From assembly GCA_027257055.1 (NCBI GenBank), contig JAPVLO010000278.1, positions 1,550,001 through 1,614,000 of the forward strand: 64,000 bases of DNA. Direction: 5' to 3'. Made by a program: the position numbers and the translations under genes. Below the pieces are notes generated by a model. That model was not told where the DNA came from, made no database searches, and saw only the letters and a program-made list of their open reading frames with translations. Source of the DNA: Cephalopachus bancanus. Taxonomy: Eukaryota > Chordata > Mammalia > Primates > Tarsiidae. Numbering within the stretch: position 1 is the first letter of the stretch; every line of letters starts with the position of its first letter. Positions 33,321-44,336 of the stretch are shown piece by piece.

Positions 33321-34547
33321 TGTTGGGAGCCAGCCTCGGAGGCCCGCCTGATTGACAAAGTCCAGGTGCGCTGAGGACCCCTGGACGCAAAGCGAGTCCA
33401 GGCAGCTGAGTCCCTTCTGTCTTCTGTCTTTGCTGTTGGTACAGCTGAAGAAATTCTGTGCGGTCGTGGAAGAAGAAGATGGCATGTTTATGCGAAGTAC
33501 TCACACTTAACCTGAGAATGTCATGGTTCATTTTCCCATTTTCCCACTATGCCGCTTGGCCTTTTCTAACATATGCAAGGGTTAAACTCTGAAGCACATC
33601 AAGAATGCTTTCTTTCACTTGGTTATAAGTTACTAGATATTGCTTGAGTAAAAAATGATATAAGTATATTCACTCCTTATTTGATTTAGAATTATGCAGC
33701 TTAGCGTTTAGACATAGGGTTTTTAGAAGTACAAGTTTATGGTAAGTTCATTATGAGCTCATTATAAGTTCTAATACTTATCTAGGAGTTATGTAGGTGA
33801 TTTATAACACTGTCTTCACAGACTTAGGATAAAGATTAATTGTTAAGGTTTTTACTTAATTTAATAGTTAAAACTCTAAGTTAACATTTATAGAGTGGGT
33901 TTTCACTGAACTCATAATATACTAATCAGACACTTTTATGATAACTTAGCTAAAGACAGAAAGCAAGTTTGGGGGCCTGGGAAACATTACTAAAAGCTTC
34001 TTTTGAGTTTTCTTTAGAAACAAGATAAGAGAAAAGTAAAGGAGACACCTGGACAAGAAAGGCGATTACAAGCTCTGAAGGTCATAAAGCCCCAGAAGGA
34101 AGACTACTGCTAAACTTTCTGGATAAGAGAAAAGTAAAGGAGACACCTGGACAAGAAAGGCGATTACAAGCTCTGAAGGTCATAAAGCCCCAGAAGGAAG
34201 ACTACTGCTAAACTTTCTGGAGACAGTTCAAGGACTGTAATTCAGGACTTTGGACTAAAACTATCATCTTTGGCCTTATGAATAAGACTCATTGTCTGAA
34301 TGTTTACAGGGTTCTTGGCTTGTTTGTTGCTAAGACCACTAGATGGTGGTAACTTGTAGAGGATATGTACGTGAAGGAATTTTCTTTGTCTTGCCCCTTT
34401 ACAAATGGTATAAAAGCTCTGTGTTAACTAACATTAAGTTGTCATCTGTTCAGGAAGCAGGTGTCTGGGTATAAGATTTTCGTCTTTCGCCTATCCATCT
34501 CTCCTTCAGGAAATCTCACGACCTTTGCAAGGGGCTGGACCCCTTCA
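33321..34547 (+). repeat. Betaretrovirus-type solo LTR, 1.2 kb
   Basis: It begins TGTTGGGAGCCAGCC and ends CCCTTCA, flanked by the 6-bp duplication aaccac (33315-33320 and 34548-34553). A TATAAAA box lies at 34409-34415. It holds a 98-bp tandem duplication at 34024-34219. It shares the 5' terminal motif with the provirus and the 31007 LTR, but its body and U5 differ, so it is a separate subfamily. No internal viral genes. Confidence 0.92.
34024..34219. repeat. 98-bp tandem duplication inside LTR U3
   Basis: Copies at 34024-34121 and 34122-34219, both starting 'gataagagaaaagtaaagg' and apparently identical by eye. The identity suggests a recent duplication, or one gained shortly before this copy integrated. 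It lies about 190 bases upstream of the TATA box. Confidence 0.92.
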
Positions 34548-34549
34548 AA

Positions 34550-34870
34550 CCACCTTGCACCCTCTCCATTCCGTTCTCACCCACAGAAGACCCGTCACTC
34601 CAAATCCTCTTCCCTCCTCACCCTCAAAGGACACTCTGCACCCTCTCCTCTTCCCCTCATCATTCTCAGAGGATGCCTCATAAGGCCCAGTTTCTTTCCA
34701 CATTTAGAAGGACGCCTCACACCCACTCTCTTTTCCTTCCTCACCCCACAGAAGATGTCTCACACTGTCTCTCCTTCCCTTCTTCACCCCACAGAGACTG
34801 TCTCACACTACCTTTCTCTTCTGCATTTACAAAGGACACCCCACAACCTCTTTCCTTTCCTGCTGGCTGT
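34550..34870. repeat. Degenerate ~40-bp minisatellite
   Basis: A pyrimidine-rich unit recurs about seven times ('cacagaagacccgtcac', 'caaaggacactctgcacc', 'agaggatgcctcataag', 'agaaggacgcctcacacc', 'cacagaagatgtctcacac', 'cacagagactgtctcacac', 'aaaggacaccccacaacc') with spacing of roughly 39-55 bp. The 161-codon frame from 34461 arises from LTR end plus this array and is not a credible gene. Confidence 0.65.
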
Positions 34871-35689
34871 ACTGTGGGTTGCCTGCTTCCTTCCAGGCTT
34901 CCACCAATGCGTCTGGTGGACAGTGTGTACTGTGCTGCAGTTTTAAAATTAATTTTATTGGGTTAAAGGATTATGGAAAAGGAAGGCTGGCCACTCTGCT
35001 CCCTAGGACCTAATGTGAGAGAAGTTGTTCTTAATTTGAACAGCTGCACTGAGGAAACAGTACTTACAAGATACTGTCTGATCACACCAAGATACATAGA
35101 AGAGGCTTTTCTTACCTACTTCTTACCCTCAGTCCAGCTCTTCAAGCACCTTTTCCAGAATAAACTGATTCTTTAATCACCGTTGCTTTCCACAGCATCC
35201 CTGAAGAATGGGATACTTCATTATCTGGGTCTATATCTTTGTGTTTACATTTGGCTTTTCATTGTCCCTTCTTATGCACATTGTCCGTTGATCATTATAG
35301 TGCACTTTATGTGATTGCTGTTGATCTGAAAACACTGGCCAACACAAGATCCCAGCACTCAACTGAAGCCCTGAAAATAACCTTTTCCAGCAACCAAAAA
35401 TCATAGTTAACATATTGACATAAATCTAAAATGCAGTTTCAGTTTAAGAACCAAGGGTTATACAGAGCAAGAAATAAACAAGAAACTCTGGCTTTGCTTG
35501 GACAAAGCCAAATTCAGAGACAAGGTAATCCTGATTTGCGGTCCCATAGTGCAAAGAGTTTTTCTCCAAGATGTGTTACTTAGCAGTCTCTTAGAAACCT
35601 AGATGTATCTTCTATTATAGCCAGACACTTTTCTACAAAAGTAAGAACTATTCTTGAACAAAAAGTTATATTTAACTTGACTTGATGTC
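34871..35689. other. Interval with nothing recognised
   Basis: Mixed-composition sequence. I see no known repeat or gene; small open frames only. Confidence 0.4.
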
Positions 35690-35849
35690 ATTTATGGTTG
35701 TGGACTGAATTGGAGTCAGACCCACCTAGTTTGAACCCTGACTCTTCTACCTAATAGCTGTGTTTTTTACGTAGATTTCCTTAGTCTGTTAGGTTTCCCA
35801 CATGTACACAAGGGGGAGGAAAATAATATGGACTGTTGTATTAAGAAAT
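35690..35849 (+). mobile_element. MIR-like SINE
   Basis: It shows 'ggagtcagacccacctagtttgaaccctgactc' in pieces, then 'ctacctaatagctgtg', matching the MIR core order (trait, cell, then 'aatagctgtg'). Diverged. Confidence 0.55.
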
Positions 35850-35856
35850 TATATAA

Positions 35857-36144
35857 GGCCGGGCTCAGTGGCTCAGCCTGTAATCCCGCACTTTGGGAGG
35901 CCGAGTTGAGTGGATTGTCTGAGCCCGTGGGTTCAAGACCCACCTGGGCAACTTGGCGAGACCTCATCTCTACAATAAAATCAAAAAATTAGCCAGGCAT
36001 GGTAGCACTTACCTGTAGTTCCAGCTACTTGGAAGGCTGAGGTGGAAGGATTGCCAGAGCCCCACAGGTCGAGGCTGCGGTGTTTGGGAGCAGCCACTGC
36101 ACTCCAGTCTGGGTGACAGAGTGAGACTCCAACTCAAAAAAAAG
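35857..36144 (+). mobile_element. Alu element
   Basis: Complete plus-oriented young-type Alu ('ggccgggctcagtggctcag') with a short A-tail. Direct repeat tatataa lies at 35850-35856 and 36145-36151. Confidence 0.93.
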
Positions 36145-36299
36145 TATATAATGTAGGATCAGTGTAAGGCACTGAGTTCAGTCCTTGACATAGGGCAAGC
36201 AATCAAATAAACTACCCAGTGTAGACTGTACTATCATCCAAATCCAATCTTATGCCACACTGCCCTGTCATTCACTGCCATTCAGCCACAGTAGACTCT

Positions 36300-36430
36300 G
36301 TGTGTCCTTGGAAAGAGCCAAGTTCCTCCTCATCTCAAGACCTTTGCACTTGCAGTTTCCTCTGGAACGTTGCACCCTCCCCCTCCTTTCACATGTCTGG
36401 CTGTTGCTCTCCCTTCTTTTTCAGCTGGTG
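36300..36430 (+). mobile_element. L2 LINE fragment
   Basis: 'caagacctttgcacttgca', 'tttcctctggaacgttgc' and 'cacatgtctggctg' match the order of the L2 3' region upstream of the part seen at 17090. Confidence 0.65.
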
Positions 36431-36439
36431 CCTTTGAGC

Positions 36440-36615
36440 AGTGCTGTAATGTGGCTAAGAACATGGACTTTGGATTCAAATCTCAGCTCTACCACTTACT
36501 GTTTCTGTAACTTTGAGAAAGTTACTTTTCTGTATCCCAATTTCTTTAACTGAAAAATGGAGTAATATCTATGTTGTTGTGAGGATTAAATGAATTCATA
36601 TATGTGTATCTTTGT
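36440..36615 (+). mobile_element. MIR SINE
   Basis: 'ggctaagaacatggactttgg', 'ctctaccacttactg', 'ctgaaaaatggagtaatat' and 'gtgaggattaaatga' follow the MIR consensus order in plus orientation. Confidence 0.85.
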
Positions 36616-36985
36616 CATCCTTCCACAAGGGAGGATAGCATATTTCAAGTGAAAGAAAATTTCCATTTTGTGTAGCTTATTATCATTCAGTCAACCATAT
36701 GAAGCCCGCCTGCCTATCCAGCCCCTCTCTTTCCTAGTTTCTTAATTTAATAAGTATTTTGGTCTATTTACTCTGTGCTAGACTTTGTAGATACCACACA
36801 TCAAATGTGACAGATCCTTTATTTTGACAGCTAATAAATCAAAGAGGTTTAATATATCAGATACAAATAAAAATCTTGTGAAAACTTAATATATATAGTA
36901 TATATAAATATAAATATATGTATAGTGTTTGACTTTATACAAATCAAATAATATAATGTCAGACTTAAGCATAAAATTACACCTG
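36616..36985. other. AT-rich interval
   Basis: No gene or named repeat. 36885-36930 is a short (AT)-rich run ('atatatagtatatataaata'). Confidence 0.4.
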
Positions 36986-36993
36986 TACCCACA

Positions 36994-38163
36994 TACAGTT
37001 TTTCAGGGTGTTGTTTGCATTTTTTAAGATTCTTAACATTTGAGGTTTTATATTTAGGTCTCTGAACCACTTAGAGTTGATTTTTATGTATGGAATAGGC
37101 AACCACTTCCTGATCAAAATGGCAAAAGCCCATGCCATAAGAGATAAGACTGACAATTGGGACTTCATCAAACCGAAAAGCTTCTACAAAGCAAAAGAAA
37201 CTATCAAGAGAGTGGGGAGATAGCCCACAGAATGGAAAAAAATATTTGCCAAGTGTATATCTGACAAAGGCTTAACATTCAGGATCTACAAGGAACACAA
37301 ACATGCCAAAAGGAAAGCAAAACAAAACAAAAAACAGTCCCATTGAAAAGTGGACAAAAGACATGAATAGACACTTCCTGAAAGAAGACATACGAGGAAC
37401 CAACAGACACATGAAAAAATGTTCAGCCTCACTAATCATCAGAGAAATACAAATCAAAATCACATTGAGATACCATCTAACTCCACTCAGGATGGCCCTC
37501 ATTAATAAAGATACTGGTGAGGATGTGGAGAAAAGTGAACACTTCTACACTGTTGGTGGAGTCCAAACTAGTTCAACCTCTGTGGAAAACAGTGTGGAAA
37601 TTCCTAAAAGAACTAGAAATTGACCTTCCATACAATTCAGCAATCTTCCTTCTTGGAATATACTCAGATGAACTCAAATCATTCTATAAAAAAGATACCT
37701 GTGCACACATGTTTATTGCAGAACTTCACAACAGCAAAAACATTGAACCAATCATGCTGCCCATTAAAATTGGACAGGATTTTTAAAGTGTGGTACATAT
37801 ACATGATGGAATAGTATACAGTAATAAAGGAGGACAAAATTATAGACTTTGCAGCAACTTGGATGGGTTTAGAGTCTATCATACTCAGTGATCTATTACA
37901 GAAACAAAGAACTGAGTAAAACATGTTCTCACTCATAAGTGAACTCTGAACATTTAGTATAATACTATAAGAAAGGATTGGCAGTAGTGGGACACTGCCA
38001 GGGGAGGGATGGGAGCACATAACCTTAATAAGAGTGCCTGACCGGAATCCAGGTGAAGTGAGGTCCAACAGGATGTCCAAACTTCATCTGTACATAAACC
38101 ACTTATGTACCCAATTCTGACTTGCGCCCACATCCTCAAAACAAAATAAAATAAAAGTAAGTT
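36994..38163 (+). mobile_element. L1 3' end with 5' inversion (twin-primed)
   Basis: 36994-37093 is L1 ORF2 on the minus strand. From about 37100 to 38145 it is L1 ORF2 C-terminus plus 3' UTR on the plus strand, ending in an A-rich (aaaat)n tail. The inverted piece matches L1 bases just upstream of those that begin the plus piece (compare 13862-13970 of the inner L1), so almost nothing was lost at the switch. The flanking repeat tacccaca lies at 36986-36993 and 38164-38171. This is the classic product of twin priming. ORF2 words in the plus part include [17 protein letters not shown] in the 37303-37623 frame. Confidence 0.88.
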
Positions 38164-38436
38164 TACCCACAATAATTTTGTAATGACTACACAATATACA
38201 AAAAATATGTAAATTATTACATTAATAATATAAATTGTGAAGAGGGAAGCAAACATGTACATTTGCTATATGACTGAAGCTAAGTTGTTATCAATTTAAA
38301 ATAGACTGTTATAAGATATTTTACATTTGCCTCATTGTAACCACAAAGATAAAACCTCTAGGAGAAACACAGATGATTAAAAAACAATCACTGTGTGCCA
38401 CTAAAGAAAAAATAAAGTCATAAAAAGTGAAAGAAG

Positions 38437-38713
38437 CCGGGCTCGGTGGCTCAGCCTGTAATCCCGTGCCTTTGGGAGGTTGAGGTGAGTGGACTGCCTG
38501 AGCCCATGGGTTCGAGACCCGCCTGGGCAGCGAGACCTCACCTCTACAATAAATCAAAAAATCAGCTGGGCGTGGTAGCGCACGCCTGTAGTTCTGGCTA
38601 CTCGGAAGGCTGAGGCAGAAGGATCACCGGAGCCCAGCAGGTCGAGGCTGCAGTGGCCGGGAGCGGCCACTGCACTCCAGTCTGGGTGACAGAGTGAGAC
38701 TCCAACTCAAAAA
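38437..38713 (+). mobile_element. Alu element with 14-bp TSD
   Basis: Complete young-type Alu, plus orientation. The repeat aaaagtgaaagaag lies at 38423-38436 and 38714-38727. Confidence 0.94.
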
Positions 38714-38884
38714 AAAAGTGAAAGAAGAAGGTAAAAATGAGCTATCAAAGAGTCCAAAAACAAGGGGCAAATGGCAGTGTTTAATACTTATCTATAAAAA
38801 CTACTTAAAATATAAATCGTATAATTCTATAATTATACAATATAGAATAGTTGGATGGATTGAATAACATTAACAAAGAAAGAA

Positions 38885-39296
38885 TCTACAACAACAAAAC
38901 AATACTCAACAGACTGCTACCTACAAGTTTAGCTTTAAGGATACACATAGACTGAAAGTGAAGAGATGGAAAATGATACTTTATGCAAGTGGTAACAAAA
39001 TTATTAGATAAATAATAGACTTTAAGCCAAAAACTCTCAAAAGGGACACAAAAACATTATTGTATAATGATAATGGTCTGTCCATAAAGGGGATATTAAA
39101 ATTTTAAATATATCCACCTAGAAACACAGTACTATACAGCAATTTCATATATAAAGGTGTAACTCTTTTCAACAAAGAGTACTTATATAAAGCAAATATT
39201 AAAAGAACTGAAGGGAGAAATTGACTGCATAATCATTGTAGTAGACAGATACTTCTATACTCACTTTCAACAATAAATAGACCACCCAGTGAGAAA
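38885..39296 (+). pseudogene. Ancient L1 ORF2, left part
   Basis: Diverged L1 endonuclease region: 'ctttaaggatacacatagac', 'gactttaagccaaaaactc', 'aaagcaaatattaaaagaac' and 'tgaagggagaaattgac' follow the order of old mammalian L1 ORF2. It is cut at 39296 by the class I provirus and resumes at 45120. Confidence 0.8.
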
Positions 39297-39301
39297 ATAA
39301 C

Positions 39302-40064
39302 TGAAAGGAGGTACCTATAGAAACCTAGAACAAACTTAGTGTAGTCTCTTTGCCTCAGCATAATCATTTTTGCTTAGACTTTACCCCTGACACACTTTGA
39401 ATCTAACACACATTAGACATAGATAAATTTCCAAAAGACAGGTTTCAGAAGCATTCAGACATTCTACTGCAGGCCAAGCGGCAACCTGCCCCACTCCCTC
39501 GGCAAATCTCCATCAGATGCAAGTCCAGGATAACCCAACCTTTTAATTCCCGGTTTAGCATAATAATCTCTAGTAAACTTTCAGGTTTCTTATCAAGGTG
39601 GATGATCAAATATCACCCCTTGGCTGGCCAAGTCATAAAAATGATAATAAGATCAACTTTTGGTCAAAGAGTTTGTGGGTTGCAAATGTCTAACAAGTCT
39701 CTTGCAGGAAAACCCCCTCCTCTTGTCTCCTCCCATCTAGCACACTACCTGAGGGCATGAGATGCTAATTTCTGGTGACCTCAAGATCTAAAACTCATGT
39801 GACTACAATCAACATCAAAAACCTGCAGCCCTGACCACCCTTTTAGGCCAAAATCCCCCTACCCAAAGGCCCTTAAATGTATCCATTCCATGGCTCTTTG
39901 GGGCCACACTTGCCTCTGAGTGTTGGCCCGCTTTCCAATCTGTGAAAGGTGAATAATAAACTTTACTTCTTTCTACATTCTTACTTGGTTGCAATCTTGC
40001 ATTATTTCTATAGCCCTGGCACCAGCTCCAGCCCCGGCCCACCTTGCCTCAGCTGACCTTTTCA
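39302..40064 (+). repeat. ERV1 5' LTR
   Basis: It begins TGAAAGGAGG and ends CTTTTCA. A poly(A) signal ('aataaa') lies at about 39955-39960. It pairs with 44337-45114 throughout. Confidence 0.88.
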
Positions 40065-40066
40065 TC

Positions 40067-40084
40067 TGGTGGCCCATATGGGGT
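40067..40084 (+). promoter_or_regulatory. Primer binding site, tRNA-Ile-like
   Basis: TGGTGGCCCATATGGGGT, two bases after the 5' LTR end. It matches the complement of a tRNA-Ile 3' end (TGGTGGCCCGTACGGGGA, from memory) at 15 of 18 positions. Confidence 0.7.
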
Positions 40085-41230
40085 AATTTCCTCTGTGACT
40101 CTTTTCTTACTCTCCTCTCTTCAAACCTGTGTCTTCCTGTGGACTGTGCTAGGACTAGGTGGCAGCTGATGGCTCTGACTGAGGCAGCTCCCCAGTATGT
40201 CTGAAGACCCCAGGGAAAGGCAGCAGACTTCTGGGGTCTGTAAGGGTGGGAAACTAAGGTTTATCCTCTGTTTCTTCCTGCAGCTGAGTTCTCTGAGCCT
40301 CTCCATGGATCAGACTAGATCTCAGTGGACAATGACTGTCTTTTTGCCAGGGTGACTCCCTGGAAAGGCAAGAAGGCCCCCAAAGGAAGGTCCTGGACCA
40401 CCAGTGCCCAACCAGTGAGAGATGAGGAACTCGACTCTTATCGTTCACTGACTAATCCCTGTTCTTTCTTTGCCTGAAGACAAGCTACATCAAGTGGAGC
40501 CCTGCATCACCTCAGCCTTTCTCAGTACAAAGCACCACCTTTGGTAAGTCTCATTGTTTATCTGGTCAGGAGGGAGGTCCTGGAAGTCACTCTGAGAGGT
40601 CACTCCTTCCTTTTGCCTTGGGAAGTGCTGGGGTCTGGGACCCTCTGAGGCAAGTTGGAATAACCCTGGCATTGGTGGCTACAGCTCTGTCTCTGGTGGG
40701 TCGAGGACACTGAGGATACTCTCTCTCACTCATTCTCATGTACACATAGGCTGATTCAACTGACCCTCTGCCCAGGACACCAGCTGCGGGTATGGATGGT
40801 TGCTGATTCCACCCTATACAGGACATAGGCGATGAATGGTCTAATTCCACCCTCCTTCACCTGGGATGCCAGACTTAGGTGGTGAATGGACTTTCTCTCT
40901 CTTGGACTTTTCAGACTCAGTTCTTATTACACTCTCCCTCTCTTTTCTCTAGAGGACCCTACAATGCGAAATGCTCAATAGTTGCGAAAAAGGCTCACCA
41001 CTGGCATGTCTTTTCATTCTAAAAGGTCTTAGGACCCTCTCACTAGAGAGGAGCATCTACCCTAAGCTTCTCTTCAATACCTGCTAGGTGACTAGTAGAT
41101 GGACCTGGGTGAGTCTCTTGCCTCCTTCAGCTTGACCTCTATTGCCACTACAAGGGCAAATGGCCTGAGGTTGGCAAAATAGCACCACTCTGACCCCTTG
41201 TTTTTCCTGTGACACTCCCATGCTCCTTCT
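40085..41230 (+). other. ERV1 leader and possible start of gag
   Basis: Non-coding in all frames over long stretches. Translations with many stops give faint gag-like words near 40960-41100 (RDPLTREEHLP). No confident gene start is visible. Confidence 0.35.
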
Positions 41231-41626
41231 TTGATTACTTTATCTCCTTCCTGCTTTCCCTCTAACGTCTCAGATGCTGACCCAGCTGCTTTAACTTCTC
41301 CTGTCTCCTGTAATCTGCTTTTGCTGCTTCACTCTCCATCAATTTCCCTTCCTGCTCTTCCTTCTCGCCCTCCACCTTTACCTTTGGAGGAGGGGCCAGT
41401 GCCAAAGGCCACAGCTCCTGACCCCATCCTCCAGCCTTCTCAATTCCTTCCCCAACTGTCTAATAACCCCCTGGCAGCAACCCTGCTGAATGCAGCAAGT
41501 CAAACCACATGTGCTGCCTCCTCATCCCCCCCACTCTCCTCATGTGTACTTGGGAAGCCCATTCAGGTTTCTACACGGCTTAACCGGTCTCCCCTCAGGG
41601 GGGTGGTGAGGACTAAAAGATATTAA
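41231..41626 (+). pseudogene. gag: ERV1 gag-like proline-rich remnant
   Basis: A 131-codon open frame rich in Pro, Ser and Leu (LPSRPPPLPLEEGP, SQFLPQLSNNP). Position after the leader and composition fit the MA-p12 region of gammaretroviral Gag. No capsid homology follows, so the call rests mainly on location. Confidence 0.4.
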
Positions 41627-42589
41627 AGTTGATGTTTGTTAGTTTTTTGTCTATAATAAATCTCTCTCAAATTAAATCTAAACTGGGATGATCAGCCCTT
41701 TTGCTAGACAAAAGTAAAGGATTCACATGTTAATTTATCCTGTTAACTAACCAAAAAGTCAATTGCCTTTTTAATCTACTTTTCCAACCAAACTTGCAAG
41801 TGCTATAGTAAAATCTTAATTCCAACTTTACCATGTGCTAAAACATTAGTGTTAAATAACAACAGCATTTGCTATATCCGGCTTACTAAAGTTGTATTTA
41901 TAAAAATAATGTTAAGTCACTTTTACTAAGTCTAGTACTTCTCCTGCCATACAGATAAAATACTGGGTACTCTGTGTGAGCACAGTAAGGATGAGAACTG
42001 ATCACTCTCACCTATTTGCCCACACCTTACAATTAAAACTGTAAGTTAGCAATTTATTAAAGAGTTTTTAACACATTTGCCTGTTCTTAATTGAAAATAA
42101 ATGGGAACAAATCATTTCACATCCACGTGGTCTGTTCACTCCAAAGGGTTTTACATCAAACTGTTGCAGATAAATGGTTAAAAGTTTCGTATGTATAGCC
42201 TATTAAAAATGAAATTTTAAGTTTTTTTTCAGCCAAAACAGAGAGCAAACTTGAAGGACTGCAGAACCAAAAGGCCAAAAAATCACCCCAACTGGCAGTT
42301 GCCATTAGCAACAAAGCTCCAACTGCCCATCAAAGACCTGGTATGAATGAACCTACCAAGGGAATGCTGTCCATTGCTTATGAGTACATTCTGTGGGGGC
42401 ACTAAAAGCATAGTTGCTCCAAAAAGGCCTTAACCTCCTGGACCTTGTCTACTGTACAGGTTAAAGAGCCTTTGGAAAGCAGGTGCACTCTCTTCTGAAG
42501 AGAAGAGAGAATACTTGGCTCACAAATGGTAGCCACTTAAGGAGGCCTGGAAGTCTGCTAACGTACCTGGCACTGGCTCACTATCACCC
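41627..42589 (+). other. ERV1 interior without readable genes
   Basis: AT-rich, stop-filled sequence between the gag-like frame and the protease remnant. Capsid and nucleocapsid are not recognisable here. Confidence 0.35.
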
Positions 42590-42690
42590 CAACAACTCCC
42601 AGGTAAATATTAGGGCACTGGAACCCAAATTGATTTCTTAGTTAACACAGGTGCCAGACTTTTGATCCTAGCCATCCATGTTGGAATCAT
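42590..42690 (+). pseudogene. pro: Gammaretrovirus-like protease remnant, catalytic Asp lost
   Basis: The plus strand encodes GTGTQIDFLVNTGARLLIL, the protease start of class I ERVs (usually ...IDFLVDTGA...). AAC at 42644-42646 gives Asn where the catalytic Asp should be. The following residues soon run into stops. Reverse transcriptase is not recognisable downstream. Confidence 0.7.
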
Positions 42691-42801
42691 ATAGCCTTAT
42701 CTTAATTGAAAGCTATAAAAGATTTTATATATTTACTATTAGTATCAAGTACACTAATGTTAAACCAAAATGCTACTCAGAGACCAAAACATGAGCCTCT
42801 T

Positions 42802-43053
42802 TTTTTTTTTTTTTTTTGAGTTGGAGTCTCACTCGGTTACCCAAACTGGAGTGCAGTGGCTGCTTCCAGCCACAGCGCCTCGACCTGCTGGGCTCCAGCG
42901 ATCCTTCTGCCTCAGCCTTCCAAGTAGCCGAATTACAGCTGCGCTACACCATTTTTTGATTTATGTAGAGATGAGGTCTCGCTGCAGTCTCGAACTCAGG
43001 CAATCCAACTCAGCCTCCAAAGGCATTACAGGCTGAGCCACCGAGCCCGGCTT
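42802..43053 (-). mobile_element. Alu element with 12-bp TSD and many small deletions
   Basis: Reverse-oriented young-type Alu. The repeat catgagcctctt lies at 42790-42801 and 43054-43065. Compared with other Alus here it lacks many short blocks, for example around 'cagctgcgctacacc', 'gatttatgtagag' and 'ctgcagtctcgaactc'. Confidence 0.9.
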
Positions 43054-43065
43054 CATGAGCCTCTT

Positions 43066-43925
43066 AATTAACAATTTCCAAAAGAATTTTTCCTGCAAAC
43101 AACAGAGGAGGAGAGGAAGAAACAAATTTCAGTTAGCTCCTCCCACTCCACCAACTTTGTTACCAAAAAGTAAGGTTTTTCTTTTTGGCTTTTTTTTTTT
43201 TACTTTTAAAAAGCGAATTTTTTTTTTTACTTTTCAGAAATCTCTTGACTATCACTTTGGCTAAAAAAAATAACTTACAATAATTGCTGTAATCGTGTGT
43301 TATAACATTATGCTTTTCAAAATTTTAATACTTAAACTCTTCAAGTTCTTAATTCAGCCTCTCTAGGGTGGGGTAAGAAAAAAAAGCTTCAGGAACCACA
43401 CCTGCACCACACCTTCCTCCTGAACTGCCTACAGATACAGACCAGGTAAATTAATTTCACTCATGGTGGTTTGTGGCCAGCTAAAGTGCTTTTCAATGCC
43501 AAATTGCTAATGACTTTAAAATCTCCTTCCAGGCACAAGGAATACTAATCCAGCATAGGATACATAGCAAAATGACTTTTTGTCTGAAGTATTATTAATT
43601 ACTTTTGTTAAACTTTAAAGTAATATTTCCCTGTCAGAAGGCCAATACCATCCCACTCTCATCAATAGTGAAGAAATGTCAATCTCCCATCTCTCTGCTG
43701 TAGAGGTCACCTAGGCTTCACCCTCTAGCATATTAATCACTGCAAAGGTATATCAGGCCTATTATAAAAACAAAAGGAACTGTTTTCTCTTGTCAATACT
43801 TACCTGTTTTAAATTCTCATGCTCATTATTTTTCTACAATGTAAGCTACAACCTAACTACATGTCTCTAATGTTTTCCATTTTTTTCTTCAGACTTTGTT
43901 ACAGTAGCTGTATTTTCTTGTTAAA
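43066..43925 (+). other. ERV1 interior, no readable gene
   Basis: AT-rich sequence with T-runs at 43190-43201 and 43219-43228. Pol is not recognisable. Possible pol/env remnants are too decayed to call. Confidence 0.35.
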
Positions 43926-44189
43926 GTGATTGTTAACAAAGCTCCTTATAAATATAAATTTTTATCACAACCGAAAGAAACAAAAACAAGCTGCAAAGAC
44001 AACCACATATGGACTCAGAAATTCACTGATGTAACAGTGGGCAGTGAGTCCACTGGGGTAACTATGAATACAATTGACCAGACCTCAAAGCCTCATTATG
44101 TCATAATAGTGGCTACAATGGCCTTTATTATAGTAGTGTTAATTCGAATAGTGTGTGTTTGTACACAGTGCTTTGGATACAAATACTAA
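43926..44189 (+). pseudogene. Possible ERV1 env C-terminal remnant
   Basis: An 87-codon frame ending in a strongly hydrophobic stretch (VIIVATMAFIIVVLIRIVCVC) followed by a short tail, 135 bases before the PPT. This is where the TM subunit membrane span of Env should be. No other Env motif is seen, so this rests on position and hydrophobicity. Confidence 0.35.
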
Positions 44190-44322
44190 AGGTACTTAAC
44201 CCTTGTACTTCTGACCTCTCATCCCCTCTAGACAGGTAAGGACAGCTCTACACTACATGTTCAGCTACAGAAGCCTGACTTTCATCCCTATTCCCAGTAC
44301 AAATAAGAATATTTTTGAAATA

Positions 44323-44336
44323 GCAAGAGGTGGGAA
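44323..44336 (+). promoter_or_regulatory. ERV1 polypurine tract
   Basis: 'gcaagaggtgggaa' directly before the 3' LTR start; purine-rich, with one C and one T inside. Position and composition fit the plus-strand primer of class I ERVs. Confidence 0.75.

Noticed and set aside
34461..34946. 161-codon plus-strand reading frame rich in Pro, Ser and Leu
   Set aside because: It starts in the tail of the 33321 LTR and runs through a CT-rich minisatellite. The repeat period, not a protein, explains the openness.
36252..36553. Overlapping short frames that might be an exon
   Set aside because: The stretch is covered by L2 and MIR relics, with no convincing splice sites or domain.
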